5,841 nt of DNA from Bacillota bacterium (GTDB taxonomy: Bacteria > Bacillota > Clostridia > Christensenellales > Aristaeellaceae), in NCBI GenBank assembly GCA_023392395.1, contig JAEVZE010000021.1, positions 1-5,841 on the forward strand. Direction: 5' to 3'. Made by a program: the position numbers and the translations under genes. Positions 1-5,841 of this stretch are shown here, piece after piece (within the stretch, counting starts at the first letter, position 1; every line of letters begins with the position of its first letter). The notes beneath the pieces are model-generated. The model ran no database searches. It saw only the letters and a list, made by a program, of their open reading frames with translations, and was not told the origin of the DNA.

Positions 1-1550
1 CCTCCATCCCGGACGCGCAAGGGTTCGTCAAGAAGTACTATGACGAATTGAAGGGCCGCGGCGTTTCGCCCGCGCTGGTGGAGAACCCGGCGTACAAGGC
101 CGCCGAACGCGAAATCCTGGACGAACAGGGCCTCTCCGATGCCGACGTCGAGCGCGTGCAGGCATTCTCCCAGCAGAAGGCCTGCGAGGAGACCGATCGC
201 GCCACCTTCCAGGCGATGGAGGCGCTGATCCACAACCTGAACACCATGAACTCCCGCGCCGGCGCGCAGGTGCCGTTCTCGTCCATCAACTACGGCATGG
301 ACACGTCGCCCGAAGGCCGTCTGGTGATGCGTAATCTCCTCCTGTCCACCGAGGAAGGCCTGGGCGGCGGTGAGACGCCCATCTTCCCAATCCAGATCTT
401 CCGGGTCAAGGAGGGCATCAACTTCAACCCCGGCGACCCCAACTACGACCTTTTCAAGCTGGCCTGCCGCGTGTCGGCCAAGCGGCTGTTCCCCAACTTC
501 GCGTTCCAGGACGCGCCGTTCAACCTGCAGTACTACAAACCCGGCCATCCGGAGACGGAAATCGCCTATATGGGCTGCCGTACTCGCGTGATCGGAAACG
601 TCCACGACAAGACCAAGGAGATTTCCAACGGCCGCGGCAACCTGAGCTTTACCTCCGTCAACCTGCCGCGCATCGCCATCAAGGCCAACCGAAACGTGGA
701 GCAGTTCTTCACTGAGTTGGACAGAACCATCGACCTGGTGTTTGATCAGCTGCTGGAGCGCTTCGAGATCCAGGCGGGCAAGAAGGTGCGCAATTTCCCG
801 TTCCTGATGGGCCAGGGCGTTTGGCTGGACAGCGAGAATTTGAACTGGGACGACGAGATCCGCGAGGTGCTCATGCACGGCACGCTGTCGATGGGCTTCA
901 TCGGCCTTGCCGAGACGCTGAAGTCGCTCCTCGGCCAGCACCATGGCGAGAGCCAGCAGGCGCAGAACTTGGGGCTTGAGATCATCGGCCACATGCGCGC
1001 CCGCTGCGACGAGTACAGCCAGAAGACCGGCATGAACGTGACGCTGCTGGCCACGCCCGCCGAAGGCCTCTCCGGCCGCTTCGTGCGGCTAGACCGCGAG
1101 CGCTACGGCGCGATCCCCGGCGTCACCGACCGGGATTACTATACCAACAGCTTCCACATCCCGGTCTATTTCCCGATCGGCGCGGTGGAGAAGATTCAGA
1201 TTGAAGCGCCCTACCACGCGCTGACCAACGCAGGCCACATCTCCTACGTGGAGCTAGACGGCGACACTGCCCAGAACCTGGAGGCGTTTGAGAAGATCGT
1301 GCGGCTCATGAAGGAGAGCGGCGTCGGCTATGGCTCCATCAACCACCCCGTGGACCGGGACCCGATTTGCGGCTACAACGGCGTCATCGGCGACACCTGC
1401 CCGCTTTGCGGCCGCTCCGAGGATGAGCACCACTTCGAGCGCATCCGCCGCATCACCGGTTACCTGGTCGGCACGCTAGACCGGTTCAACAACGCCAAGC
1501 GCACCGAGGAGTCTGAGCGCCTGAAGCATTCGTGCAGCTGCGTCGAATAA
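1..1550 (+). CDS. nrdD: Anaerobic (class III) ribonucleoside-triphosphate reductase, C-terminal part
   Basis: This is the catalytic subunit that reduces ribonucleoside triphosphates to deoxy forms in the cytoplasm without oxygen, using a glycyl radical. The frame is open from base 3 with no stop before it, so the gene enters from upstream; the TTG at 48 is internal. 515 residues are visible, and with family members near 700 residues, roughly the first 200 (including any ATP-cone) are missing. Visible landmarks, numbered from base 3: NTMNSRAGAQVPFSSINYG at 80-98; MGCR at 190-193, whose Cys192 (codon 576-578) is the expected thiyl-radical cysteine on the finger loop; VNLPRI at 219-224; a C-terminal zinc ribbon with Cys456, Cys466 and Cys469; and the glycyl-radical motif RRITGYL with Gly486 (codon 1458-1460). 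Two oddities: Asp453 stands where many NrdDs have the first zinc cysteine, and the protein ends in a CSC tail (Cys511, Cys513). nrdG follows after a 108-base gap holding a terminator-like hairpin. Family assignment is secure; the redox subtype (formate or thioredoxin dependent) was not determined. Confidence 0.97.
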   Translation, partial: SIPDAQGFVKKYYDELKGRGVSPALVENPAYKAAEREILDEQGLSDADVERVQAFSQQKACEETDRATFQAMEALIHNLNTMNSRAGAQVPFSSINYGMDTSPEGRLVMRNLLLSTEEGLGGGETPIFPIQIFRVKEGINFNPGDPNYDLFKLACRVSAKRLFPNFAFQDAPFNLQYYKPGHPETEIAYMGCRTRVIGNVHDKTKEISNGRGNLSFTSVNLPRIAIKANRNVEQFFTELDRTIDLVFDQLLERFEIQAGKKVRNFPFLMGQGVWLDSENLNWDDEIREVLMHGTLSMGFIGLAETLKSLLGQHHGESQQAQNLGLEIIGHMRARCDEYSQKTGMNVTLLATPAEGLSGRFVRLDRERYGAIPGVTDRDYYTNSFHIPVYFPIGAVEKIQIEAPYHALTNAGHISYVELDGDTAQNLEAFEKIVRLMKESGVGYGSINHPVDRDPICGYNGVIGDTCPLCGRSEDEHHFERIRRITGYLVGTLDRFNNAKRTEESERLKHSCSCVE

Positions 1551-1587
1551 TGGTCTGACTATATTTCAAGACACGCGCTATCAGGAC

Positions 1588-1628
1588 GCGCGGCGCGTTG
1601 GCCTCGTGCCACAGCGCCGCGCATTTTT
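1588..1628 (+). terminator. Intrinsic terminator-like hairpin between nrdD and nrdG
   Basis: GCGCGGCGC (1588-1596) pairs perfectly with GCGCCGCGC (1614-1622). After a 2x2 internal mismatch, TGGC (1599-1602) pairs with GCCA (1608-1611) around a 5-base loop. The stem is followed after one base by five T residues (1624-1628). This is the classic rho-independent layout, with an unusually GC-rich stem. It lies 38 bases after the nrdD stop and ends 30 bases before the nrdG start. No promoter can be seen in the short stretch left before nrdG, so it may act as a leaky attenuator that lowers expression of nrdG and the genes behind it relative to nrdD. That role is inference. Confidence 0.75.
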
Positions 1629-1658
1629 AGTCTGAGGATACAAAACGGGAGCGTTTTT

Positions 1659-2150
1659 ATGAACATTCGCATCGCCGGTCTCGTCCAGGAGTCCATCGTC
1701 GACGGCCCCGGCTTTCGCTTCACCGTATTCACGCAAGGCTGTCCCCATAACTGCCCCGGCTGCCACAACCCGGAGACCCACGACCCCAGCGGCGGGCGCG
1801 AAGTATCCCTGGACAGCCTGGTGGACGCCATGCGGAAAAATCCGTTGCTGGACGGTCTGACGCTGTCCGGCGGCGAGCCGTTTATGCAGGCGGACGCCTG
1901 CGCGCGCCTTGCGGAGGAGGCCCGCGGGATGGGCCTGAACGTCTGGGCTTACAGCGGCTATACCTTTGAAGAACTGTGCGCCGATCCCGTAAAAAAACAG
2001 TTGGTGGCGGCTTGCGACGTGGTGGTGGACGGCCCATTTCTGCTTTCGCAGCGGACGCTGGAGAAGCGCTTCCGGGGTTCGAAAAACCAGCGACTCGTCG
2101 ATGTGAAGAAGTCACTGGAGCGCGGTACGGTCGTGCTCGAGGAAGCATGA
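1659..2150 (+). CDS. nrdG: Anaerobic ribonucleotide reductase activating protein (radical SAM)
   Basis: NrdG uses a [4Fe-4S] cluster and S-adenosylmethionine to abstract hydrogen from the NrdD glycine, forming the glycyl radical. The 163 residues match the small NrdG size (about 150-175). The radical-SAM motif CPHNCPGC supplies Cys28, Cys32 and Cys35. SGGEP at 70-74 is the SAM-binding GGE motif. VVVDGPF at 121-127 and FRGSKNQR at 138-145 are typical NrdG signatures, and the N-terminal VDGPGFRFTVFTQGCPHNC is the usual family opening. The ATG at 1659 is preceded by CGGGAG (1646-1651) with 7 bases of spacing, and the conserved domain begins immediately after it, so this start is firm. The gene follows its substrate nrdD, as is common, and is only 13 bases from the helicase gene downstream, suggesting one transcript. 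Nothing appears truncated or missing. Confidence 0.97.
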   Translation: MNIRIAGLVQESIVDGPGFRFTVFTQGCPHNCPGCHNPETHDPSGGREVSLDSLVDAMRKNPLLDGLTLSGGEPFMQADACARLAEEARGMGLNVWAYSGYTFEELCADPVKKQLVAACDVVVDGPFLLSQRTLEKRFRGSKNQRLVDVKKSLERGTVVLEEA

Positions 2151-2163
2151 AGGGAGGCCGGGG

Positions 2164-4431
2164 ATGAATCTCGCGCAATATCTGAGCGCGCTGAGGCAAA
2201 ACGATGCGTTCATGCGCAACGTCGCCTGCTGGCGCGAGGTGCCCGCCCGGGAAGCCCGGTACGCGTCCTTTCCGGATTCGATGGATCCGGCGCTTCGCGC
2301 TGCGCTGGAAACGCGCGGCATTCATCGCCTGTACAGCCACCAGCGGGAGGCCTTTGACCAGCTTTCGACCGGCCGCAGCATCGTGGTGGTCACGCCCACC
2401 GCGTCCGGAAAGACGCTGTGTTACAACCTGCCCGTCCTGAACGCCATCAAAGTGGACCCGTCCGCCCGCGCGCTGTACCTGTTTCCCACCAAGGCGCTGT
2501 CCAGCGATCAGGTCTCGGAACTGTACGAGGTCATCGAGGCAATGGGCGCGGAAATCAAAGCCTTCACTTACGATGGCGATACCGCCGCCAGCGCCCGCAC
2601 CGCCATCCGGCAGGCGGGCCACATCGTGGTCACCAACCCGGACATGCTGCACGCGGGCATCCTGCCGCACCACACCAAGTGGGTCAAGCTGTTTGAAAAC
2701 CTGAAGTACGTGGTGATCGACGAAATCCACGCCTACCGGGGTGTGTTCGGCTCGAATCTGGCCAATGTAATACGGCGGCTCAAGCGCATCTGTGCGTTCT
2801 ACGGCGCGCACCCGCAGTTCATCTGCTGTTCGGCCACCATCCAAAACCCGGCGGAGCTCAGCCGCATGATGACCGGCGAGGACGTGTTCTCTGTGGACGA
2901 TAACGGCGCGCCGGCCGCGAAAAAGCACGTGATCTTCTACAACCCGCCGGTGGTCAACCGCCAATTGGGCATCCGCGCGGGCTCCCTTCCCGAGACTCGA
3001 AAAATCGCCATAGACCTTCTTAAAAACGACATTCAGACGATCGTGTTCGCCCGTTCCCGCCTCGCGGTCGAGGTGATGGTGAAATCCCTCAAGGACATCG
3101 TGCGGGAGCCGCTTGGCGACGCGGGGCGCGTTCGGGGCTACAGGGGCGGCTACTTGCCATCGCTGAGACGACAGATCGAAAAGGCGCTTCGCGCGGGCGA
3201 GGTATCCACAGTGGTTTCCACCAACGCGCTGGAACTGGGCATCGACATTGGGCAGCTGGACGTATGCCTCTTGTGCGGCTATCCCGGCACCGTTGCCAGC
3301 ACCTGGCAGCAGGCGGGGCGCGCCGGGCGGCGGCAGGGCGAATCGCTGACCATTCTGGTCGCAAGCTCCAGCCCCCTGGATCAGTATATCGTGAGCCACC
3401 CGGACTTCTTCTTCGGCCGCTCGCCGGAGCGGGCGCTGATCAACCCGGACAATCTATACATCCTTTTAAGCCACCTGAAGTGCGCCGCTTATGAGCTGCC
3501 CTTTGAGGAAGGGGAGCGCTTCGGCGGGCTGGAATCCACCCAAGAAATGCTGGAATACCTGTGCGAGGAACGCATCCTGCAAAAGACCGGGGGCCGATAC
3601 TACTGGATGGCGGAGGAGTTCCCGCAGGCGGGGATCAGCCTCAGGTCCGCATCCGATCAGAACTTCGTGATCGTGGACATCTCGCAGCCTTCGAAGCACC
3701 GCGTGCTGGGCGAGATGGACCGCTACACCGTGCCGATGCTTCTGCACCAGTACGCCATCTACCTGCACGAGGGCAGGCAGTACCAGGTGGAACAGCTGGA
3801 CTTTGACAATAAGAAGGCCTACGTGCGGGCGGTGGACGTGGATTACTACACCGACGCCAACCTGACGGTCAGCGTCAAGGTGCTGGACGACTTTGACGCC
3901 TATCCGATGGGCGAAATGGAGCGGCACCGGGGCGAAGTGCTGGTGAGCTCCATCGTAACGCTGTTCAAGAAGATGAAACTGGATACCCAGGAGAACTTGG
4001 GCTGGGGCCCGGTGACGCTGCCGGAACTGGAGATGCATACCACCGCCTGCTGGTGGATTCTGCCCGAGTCGCTGGAGGCAGAGTACGGGCGCGAACCAGT
4101 GCAGACCGCGATGGTGGGACTGGCGCATTTGTTGCGCGGCATCGCACCCGCGTACCTGATGTGCGCGCCGAGCGACATTCACGTCAGCTACCACACCCGG
4201 GACTCCTACACTAAGAGCCCCACGCTGTTCCTGAACGACGCCACGCCGGGCGGGTTGGGCCTATCCGACCGGGTGTACGAGATGGACTTCGAGCTGTTTA
4301 GAAGGGCGCTGGAGGCGGTCAAGGCCTGTCCCTGCGAGAGCGGCTGCCCCGCCTGCATCGGCGCCGCAGCGGAGGGTGCGAAGCACACGCTGATCGAAAT
4401 CCTGGAAAAGCTCACGGGGGAGATGGTATGA
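2164..4431 (+). CDS. mrfA: MrfA/YprA-type DEXH-box helicase with C-terminal DUF1998 (zinc) domain
   Basis: This is a superfamily 2 DNA helicase/translocase of the MrfA (B. subtilis YprA) family, related to fungal Hrq1. B. subtilis MrfA repairs mitomycin-induced DNA adducts and crosslinks together with the exonuclease MrfB. Motifs in order: a Q-like YSHQREAF (57-64); Walker A TPTASGKT (77-84); motif Ia FPTKALSSDQ (107-116); NPDMLH (158-163); Walker B DEIH (186-189); motif III SAT (223-225); motif V STNALELGIDIG (352-363); and motif VI QQAGRAGRR (382-390). The C-terminal DUF1998/MZB region contains TPGGLGLSD (694-702) and a complete cysteine set, Cys722, Cys724, Cys728 and Cys731 (CxCx3Cx2C), expected to bind zinc. 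At 755 residues it is close to the B. subtilis protein, with all helicase motifs intact. The ATG at 2164 has AGGGAGG (2151-2157) at 6 bases. Its stop overlaps the glycosylase start in ATGA. Family assignment is confident; the exact lesion range is inferred from the family. Confidence 0.92.
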   Translation: MNLAQYLSALRQNDAFMRNVACWREVPAREARYASFPDSMDPALRAALETRGIHRLYSHQREAFDQLSTGRSIVVVTPTASGKTLCYNLPVLNAIKVDPSARALYLFPTKALSSDQVSELYEVIEAMGAEIKAFTYDGDTAASARTAIRQAGHIVVTNPDMLHAGILPHHTKWVKLFENLKYVVIDEIHAYRGVFGSNLANVIRRLKRICAFYGAHPQFICCSATIQNPAELSRMMTGEDVFSVDDNGAPAAKKHVIFYNPPVVNRQLGIRAGSLPETRKIAIDLLKNDIQTIVFARSRLAVEVMVKSLKDIVREPLGDAGRVRGYRGGYLPSLRRQIEKALRAGEVSTVVSTNALELGIDIGQLDVCLLCGYPGTVASTWQQAGRAGRRQGESLTILVASSSPLDQYIVSHPDFFFGRSPERALINPDNLYILLSHLKCAAYELPFEEGERFGGLESTQEMLEYLCEERILQKTGGRYYWMAEEFPQAGISLRSASDQNFVIVDISQPSKHRVLGEMDRYTVPMLLHQYAIYLHEGRQYQVEQLDFDNKKAYVRAVDVDYYTDANLTVSVKVLDDFDAYPMGEMERHRGEVLVSSIVTLFKKMKLDTQENLGWGPVTLPELEMHTTACWWILPESLEAEYGREPVQTAMVGLAHLLRGIAPAYLMCAPSDIHVSYHTRDSYTKSPTLFLNDATPGGLGLSDRVYEMDFELFRRALEAVKACPCESGCPACIGAAAEGAKHTLIEILEKLTGEMV
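4416..4431 (+). promoter_or_regulatory. Ribosome-binding site plus ATGA stop/start overlap
   Basis: GGGGGAG (4416-4422) lies 5 bases before ATG 4428, inside the last codons of the helicase gene. The helicase stop TGA (4429-4431) overlaps that ATG by two bases within ATGA, giving a 4-base gene overlap. Such overlaps usually mean translational coupling, so helicase and glycosylase are probably made in linked amounts. Confidence 0.85.
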
Positions 4432-5606
4432 AGCTAACGCGCGCCGAAGCCCGGCGCTACCTGTCCCACCTGCATTTTGAGCGGCCCATGACCGCGACGA
4501 CGCCCGCGGGGAAGGTGGCTGAGCACGTCGCGCGGCGGGGCTGCATCCAGTACGATCCACTGGACGTGGTGGGCAGGAACGCCGATTTGACATTGCAGAG
4601 CCGCATCCCCGGCTACAGGGCGGAGCATCTTTTGAAGGCGTTGTACGCGGACAGGACGCTCTTGGACGGGTTCGACAAGAACCTGGCGATCTATCTGGTC
4701 AGCGACTTTCCCTACTTTTCCCGCGCCCGGCAGGAGGGCAGCGGTTGGTACCACCCCAAGGATGAAGCGGTTCAAAACAGCTACGAACATGTGCTGCGGG
4801 AGGTCTCAGAGCGCGGCCCGCTTTGCTCGGACGACCTGCCGCTGAACGAAAAGGTGAACTGGCCCTGGGGCCCGACGAAGTTGGGCCGCGCCGCGCTGGA
4901 GAGCCTGTGGATGCGGGGCGACCTGGTGCTCCACCACCGCAGCGGCGCACGGCGTTATTTTGATTTGATCGGCAAGTACATCCCCGTGGAAGTGCTCGCC
5001 GCGGCGGACCCAAACCCGCGGGAGGAAGACTACCACGCCTGGCAAATGCTCCGGCGGATCGGCAGCGTCGGCATCCTCCCGGACGGCCCCAGCGACGCGC
5101 TGCTGGGTGTCTCCATGAAGGCCGGGGAGCGGCAGGCGGTTCTACAAAGGCTGCTCGGCGAGGGAAAGATCGTGGAAGCGCAGGTGGAGGACCTCAAAAA
5201 GCCGATGTACTTGCGGACAGACGATCTCCCCATTCTGGAAAGCGCGCTTTCCTCGGAGCCGGACGGACGCATGCGCGTCATCGCGCCGCTGGATAATTTC
5301 ATCTGGGATCGGCGGCTGATCGAGGTGCTGTATGACTTCCAGTACCGCTGGGAGGTCTACGTGCCCGCACCCCAGCGCAAGTACGGATACTACGTGCTGC
5401 CGGTGTACCACCGGGATGCGTTCGTCGCCCGGTTCGAGCCGGCACACTTCCGGGGTGGCAAGCTGCAGATCGCCCATTGGTGGTGGGAGAGGAAGCCGGA
5501 CCGCAACATGCGCGCGGCGCAAAGGGCGTGCCTAAAGGACTTCTGTCGCTACCTGGGCGCGGACGGCTATGAAATTCTGGAGGAATCCCTAAACGCAACT
5601 GTTTGA
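4428..5606 (+). CDS. ycaQ: YcaQ/AlkZ-family winged-helix DNA glycosylase (crosslink repair)
   Basis: This is a member of the HTH_42 (winged-helix, DUF1006-type) family. Characterised members are DNA glycosylases: Streptomyces AlkZ removes azinomycin crosslinks and E. coli YcaQ unhooks nitrogen-mustard interstrand crosslinks. The N-terminal CIQYDPLDVVGR (39-50) carries the catalytic-type motif Gln41-Tyr42-Asp43. Q-x-D is the YcaQ (AlkX) form, while AlkZ has Q-x-Q. LTLQSRIPGY (54-63) continues the family signature. The C-terminal third has the characteristic block LDNFIWDRR (288-296), YVPAPQRKYGYYVLPVYH (311-328), then HWWWERKPDRN (350-360). At 392 residues the length fits the family, and no signal peptide or membrane segment is visible, so it acts in the cytoplasm. 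The start at 4428 is fixed by a GGGGGAG site and the ATGA overlap with the helicase gene. Family membership is confident; the substrate is inferred, and the family also contains members of unknown substrate. Confidence 0.9.
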   Translation: MKLTRAEARRYLSHLHFERPMTATTPAGKVAEHVARRGCIQYDPLDVVGRNADLTLQSRIPGYRAEHLLKALYADRTLLDGFDKNLAIYLVSDFPYFSRARQEGSGWYHPKDEAVQNSYEHVLREVSERGPLCSDDLPLNEKVNWPWGPTKLGRAALESLWMRGDLVLHHRSGARRYFDLIGKYIPVEVLAAADPNPREEDYHAWQMLRRIGSVGILPDGPSDALLGVSMKAGERQAVLQRLLGEGKIVEAQVEDLKKPMYLRTDDLPILESALSSEPDGRMRVIAPLDNFIWDRRLIEVLYDFQYRWEVYVPAPQRKYGYYVLPVYHRDAFVARFEPAHFRGGKLQIAHWWWERKPDRNMRAAQRACLKDFCRYLGADGYEILEESLNATV

Positions 5607-5625
5607 CAAGTTCCCGTCATGTTTC

Positions 5626-5661
5626 ATCGTTCCCGACGGCCCGCGCGCTGGGAACGGTTTT
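5626..5661 (+). terminator. Probable terminator after ycaQ
   Basis: CGTTCCC (5628-5634) pairs with GGGAACG (5650-5656), extendable by one wobble and one A-T pair at the base, with a 15-base GC-rich loop. It is followed by GG and four T residues (5658-5661). It lies about 20 bases after the ycaQ stop, where the end of the transcript is expected. The loop is long and the T-tract short, so efficiency is uncertain. A second GTTCCCG at 5610-5616 could compete for the same right arm. Confidence 0.5.
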
Positions 5662-5722
5662 GATAATCACTGTGCACCCTGGTTATGGAAACAGTCCCGC
5701 CAGTCAGCGGGCCGCCAGAAAT

Positions 5723-5751
5723 CCCGCGAGGTTTCAAGCCCGCGCGGTTTC
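5723..5751. repeat. Two imperfect direct repeats, 16-base period
   Basis: CCCGCGAGGTTTC (5723-5735) recurs as CCCGCGCGGTTTC (5739-5751), differing at one of 13 positions, with a 3-base spacer. No third clear copy is seen. It could be a protein-binding site pair or chance in a GC-rich intergenic stretch. Confidence 0.5.
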
Positions 5752-5758
5752 TTCCTCC

Positions 5759-5788
5759 GCGTTGAAAACCAATCGGGTTTTTCAACGC
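5759..5788. repeat. Inverted repeat (12-bp hairpin)
   Basis: GCGTTGAAAA (5759-5768) pairs perfectly with TTTTCAACGC (5779-5788). CC (5769-5770) then pairs with GG (5776-5777) after a single bulged T (5778), leaving a 5-base loop. No T-tract follows on either strand, so it is not a standard intrinsic terminator. It could be a transcript-stabilising hairpin, a dispersed intergenic repeat or a regulator site. Confidence 0.6.
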
Positions 5789-5841
5789 CCAAAGAATAGC
5801 TGACCAACTTCGCGCATACCCATTGCCGGACCCCTGTGGGG

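Larger units (their letters stand above)
5607..5841. other. Non-coding region downstream of ycaQ, rich in small repeats
   Basis: No convincing gene is visible in these 235 bases. The stretch holds a probable terminator (5626-5661), a short hairpin (CCCGC 5696-5700 with GCGGG 5707-5711), a pair of 16-base-period direct repeats and a 12-bp hairpin (5759-5788). CCCC (5831-5834) and GGGG (5838-5841) could form another hairpin cut by the window edge. The composition is less protein-like than the preceding genes, and no RNA gene was recognised. Confidence 0.6.

Noticed and set aside
48..50. TTG at 48 as the start of nrdD
   Set aside because: The same frame is open to the window edge, with a plausible sequence (SIPDAQGFVKKYYDEL) continuing the protein. 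A start here would drop the N-terminal third of NrdD.
1553..1568. Possible NrdR box (TGACTATATTTCAAGA) before nrdG
   Set aside because: Only about 9 of 16 positions fit the consensus palindrome and the second half-site is poor. NrdR sites also usually come in pairs near the promoter upstream of nrdD.
1882..3399. Long minus-strand open frame (505 codons) opposite nrdG and the helicase gene
   Set aside because: Its translation is rich in Arg, His, Gly and Pro and has no recognisable motif. It lies wholly opposite two strongly conserved genes, and long antisense frames are expected in GC-rich DNA.
3466..4194. Minus-strand open frame of 242 codons opposite the helicase C-terminal half
   Set aside because: It shows no family signature and a His/Val/Gln-rich composition typical of the complement of a GC-rich gene. 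The + strand frame is clearly the coding one.
5696..5751. CRISPR-like array from the repeated CCCGC/GGTTTC units
   Set aside because: There are only two 13-base units with a 3-base spacer, which is far from CRISPR repeat and spacer dimensions.
5603..5803. 66-codon + strand open frame after ycaQ
   Set aside because: It starts within the last codons of ycaQ, has no clear ribosome-binding site, crosses the probable terminator and repeat hairpins, and its translation resembles no known protein.

Overview
This window carries a compact run of four genes, all on the + strand, from a GC-rich, probably strictly anaerobic bacterium. The layout (class III ribonucleotide reductase followed by a B. subtilis MrfA/YprA-type helicase) and the ribosome-binding sites (AGGGAGG, GGGGGAG) fit a high-GC clostridium-like Bacillota. 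That assignment is inferred from gene content, since the window holds no rRNA or other taxonomic marker.

Region by region: 1-1550 is the C-terminal 515 residues of the anaerobic ribonucleoside-triphosphate reductase NrdD, whose N-terminus lies outside the window. 1551-1658 is a short gap holding a strong intrinsic-terminator-like hairpin (1588-1628). 1659-2150 is nrdG, the radical-SAM activase that puts the glycyl radical on NrdD. After 13 bases comes 2164-4431, a 755-residue DEXH helicase with a C-terminal four-cysteine DUF1998/MZB domain, the MrfA (YprA) family. Its stop codon overlaps the start of the next gene in ATGA. 4428-5606 is a 392-residue YcaQ/AlkZ-type winged-helix DNA glycosylase (HTH_42 family) with a QYD catalytic motif. 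5607-5841 is non-coding and rich in small inverted and direct repeats, beginning with a probable terminator.

How they work together: nrdD and nrdG make deoxynucleotides without oxygen. The next two genes look like a dedicated DNA adduct/crosslink repair pair: MrfA-type helicases act in mitomycin lesion repair, and YcaQ-type glycosylases unhook nitrogen-mustard interstrand crosslinks. In B. subtilis MrfA works with the exonuclease MrfB. No MrfB is present here, and the glycosylase sits in a translationally coupled position right after the helicase. This helicase-glycosylase coupling is the most interesting point in the window. The rest is conventional core metabolism.
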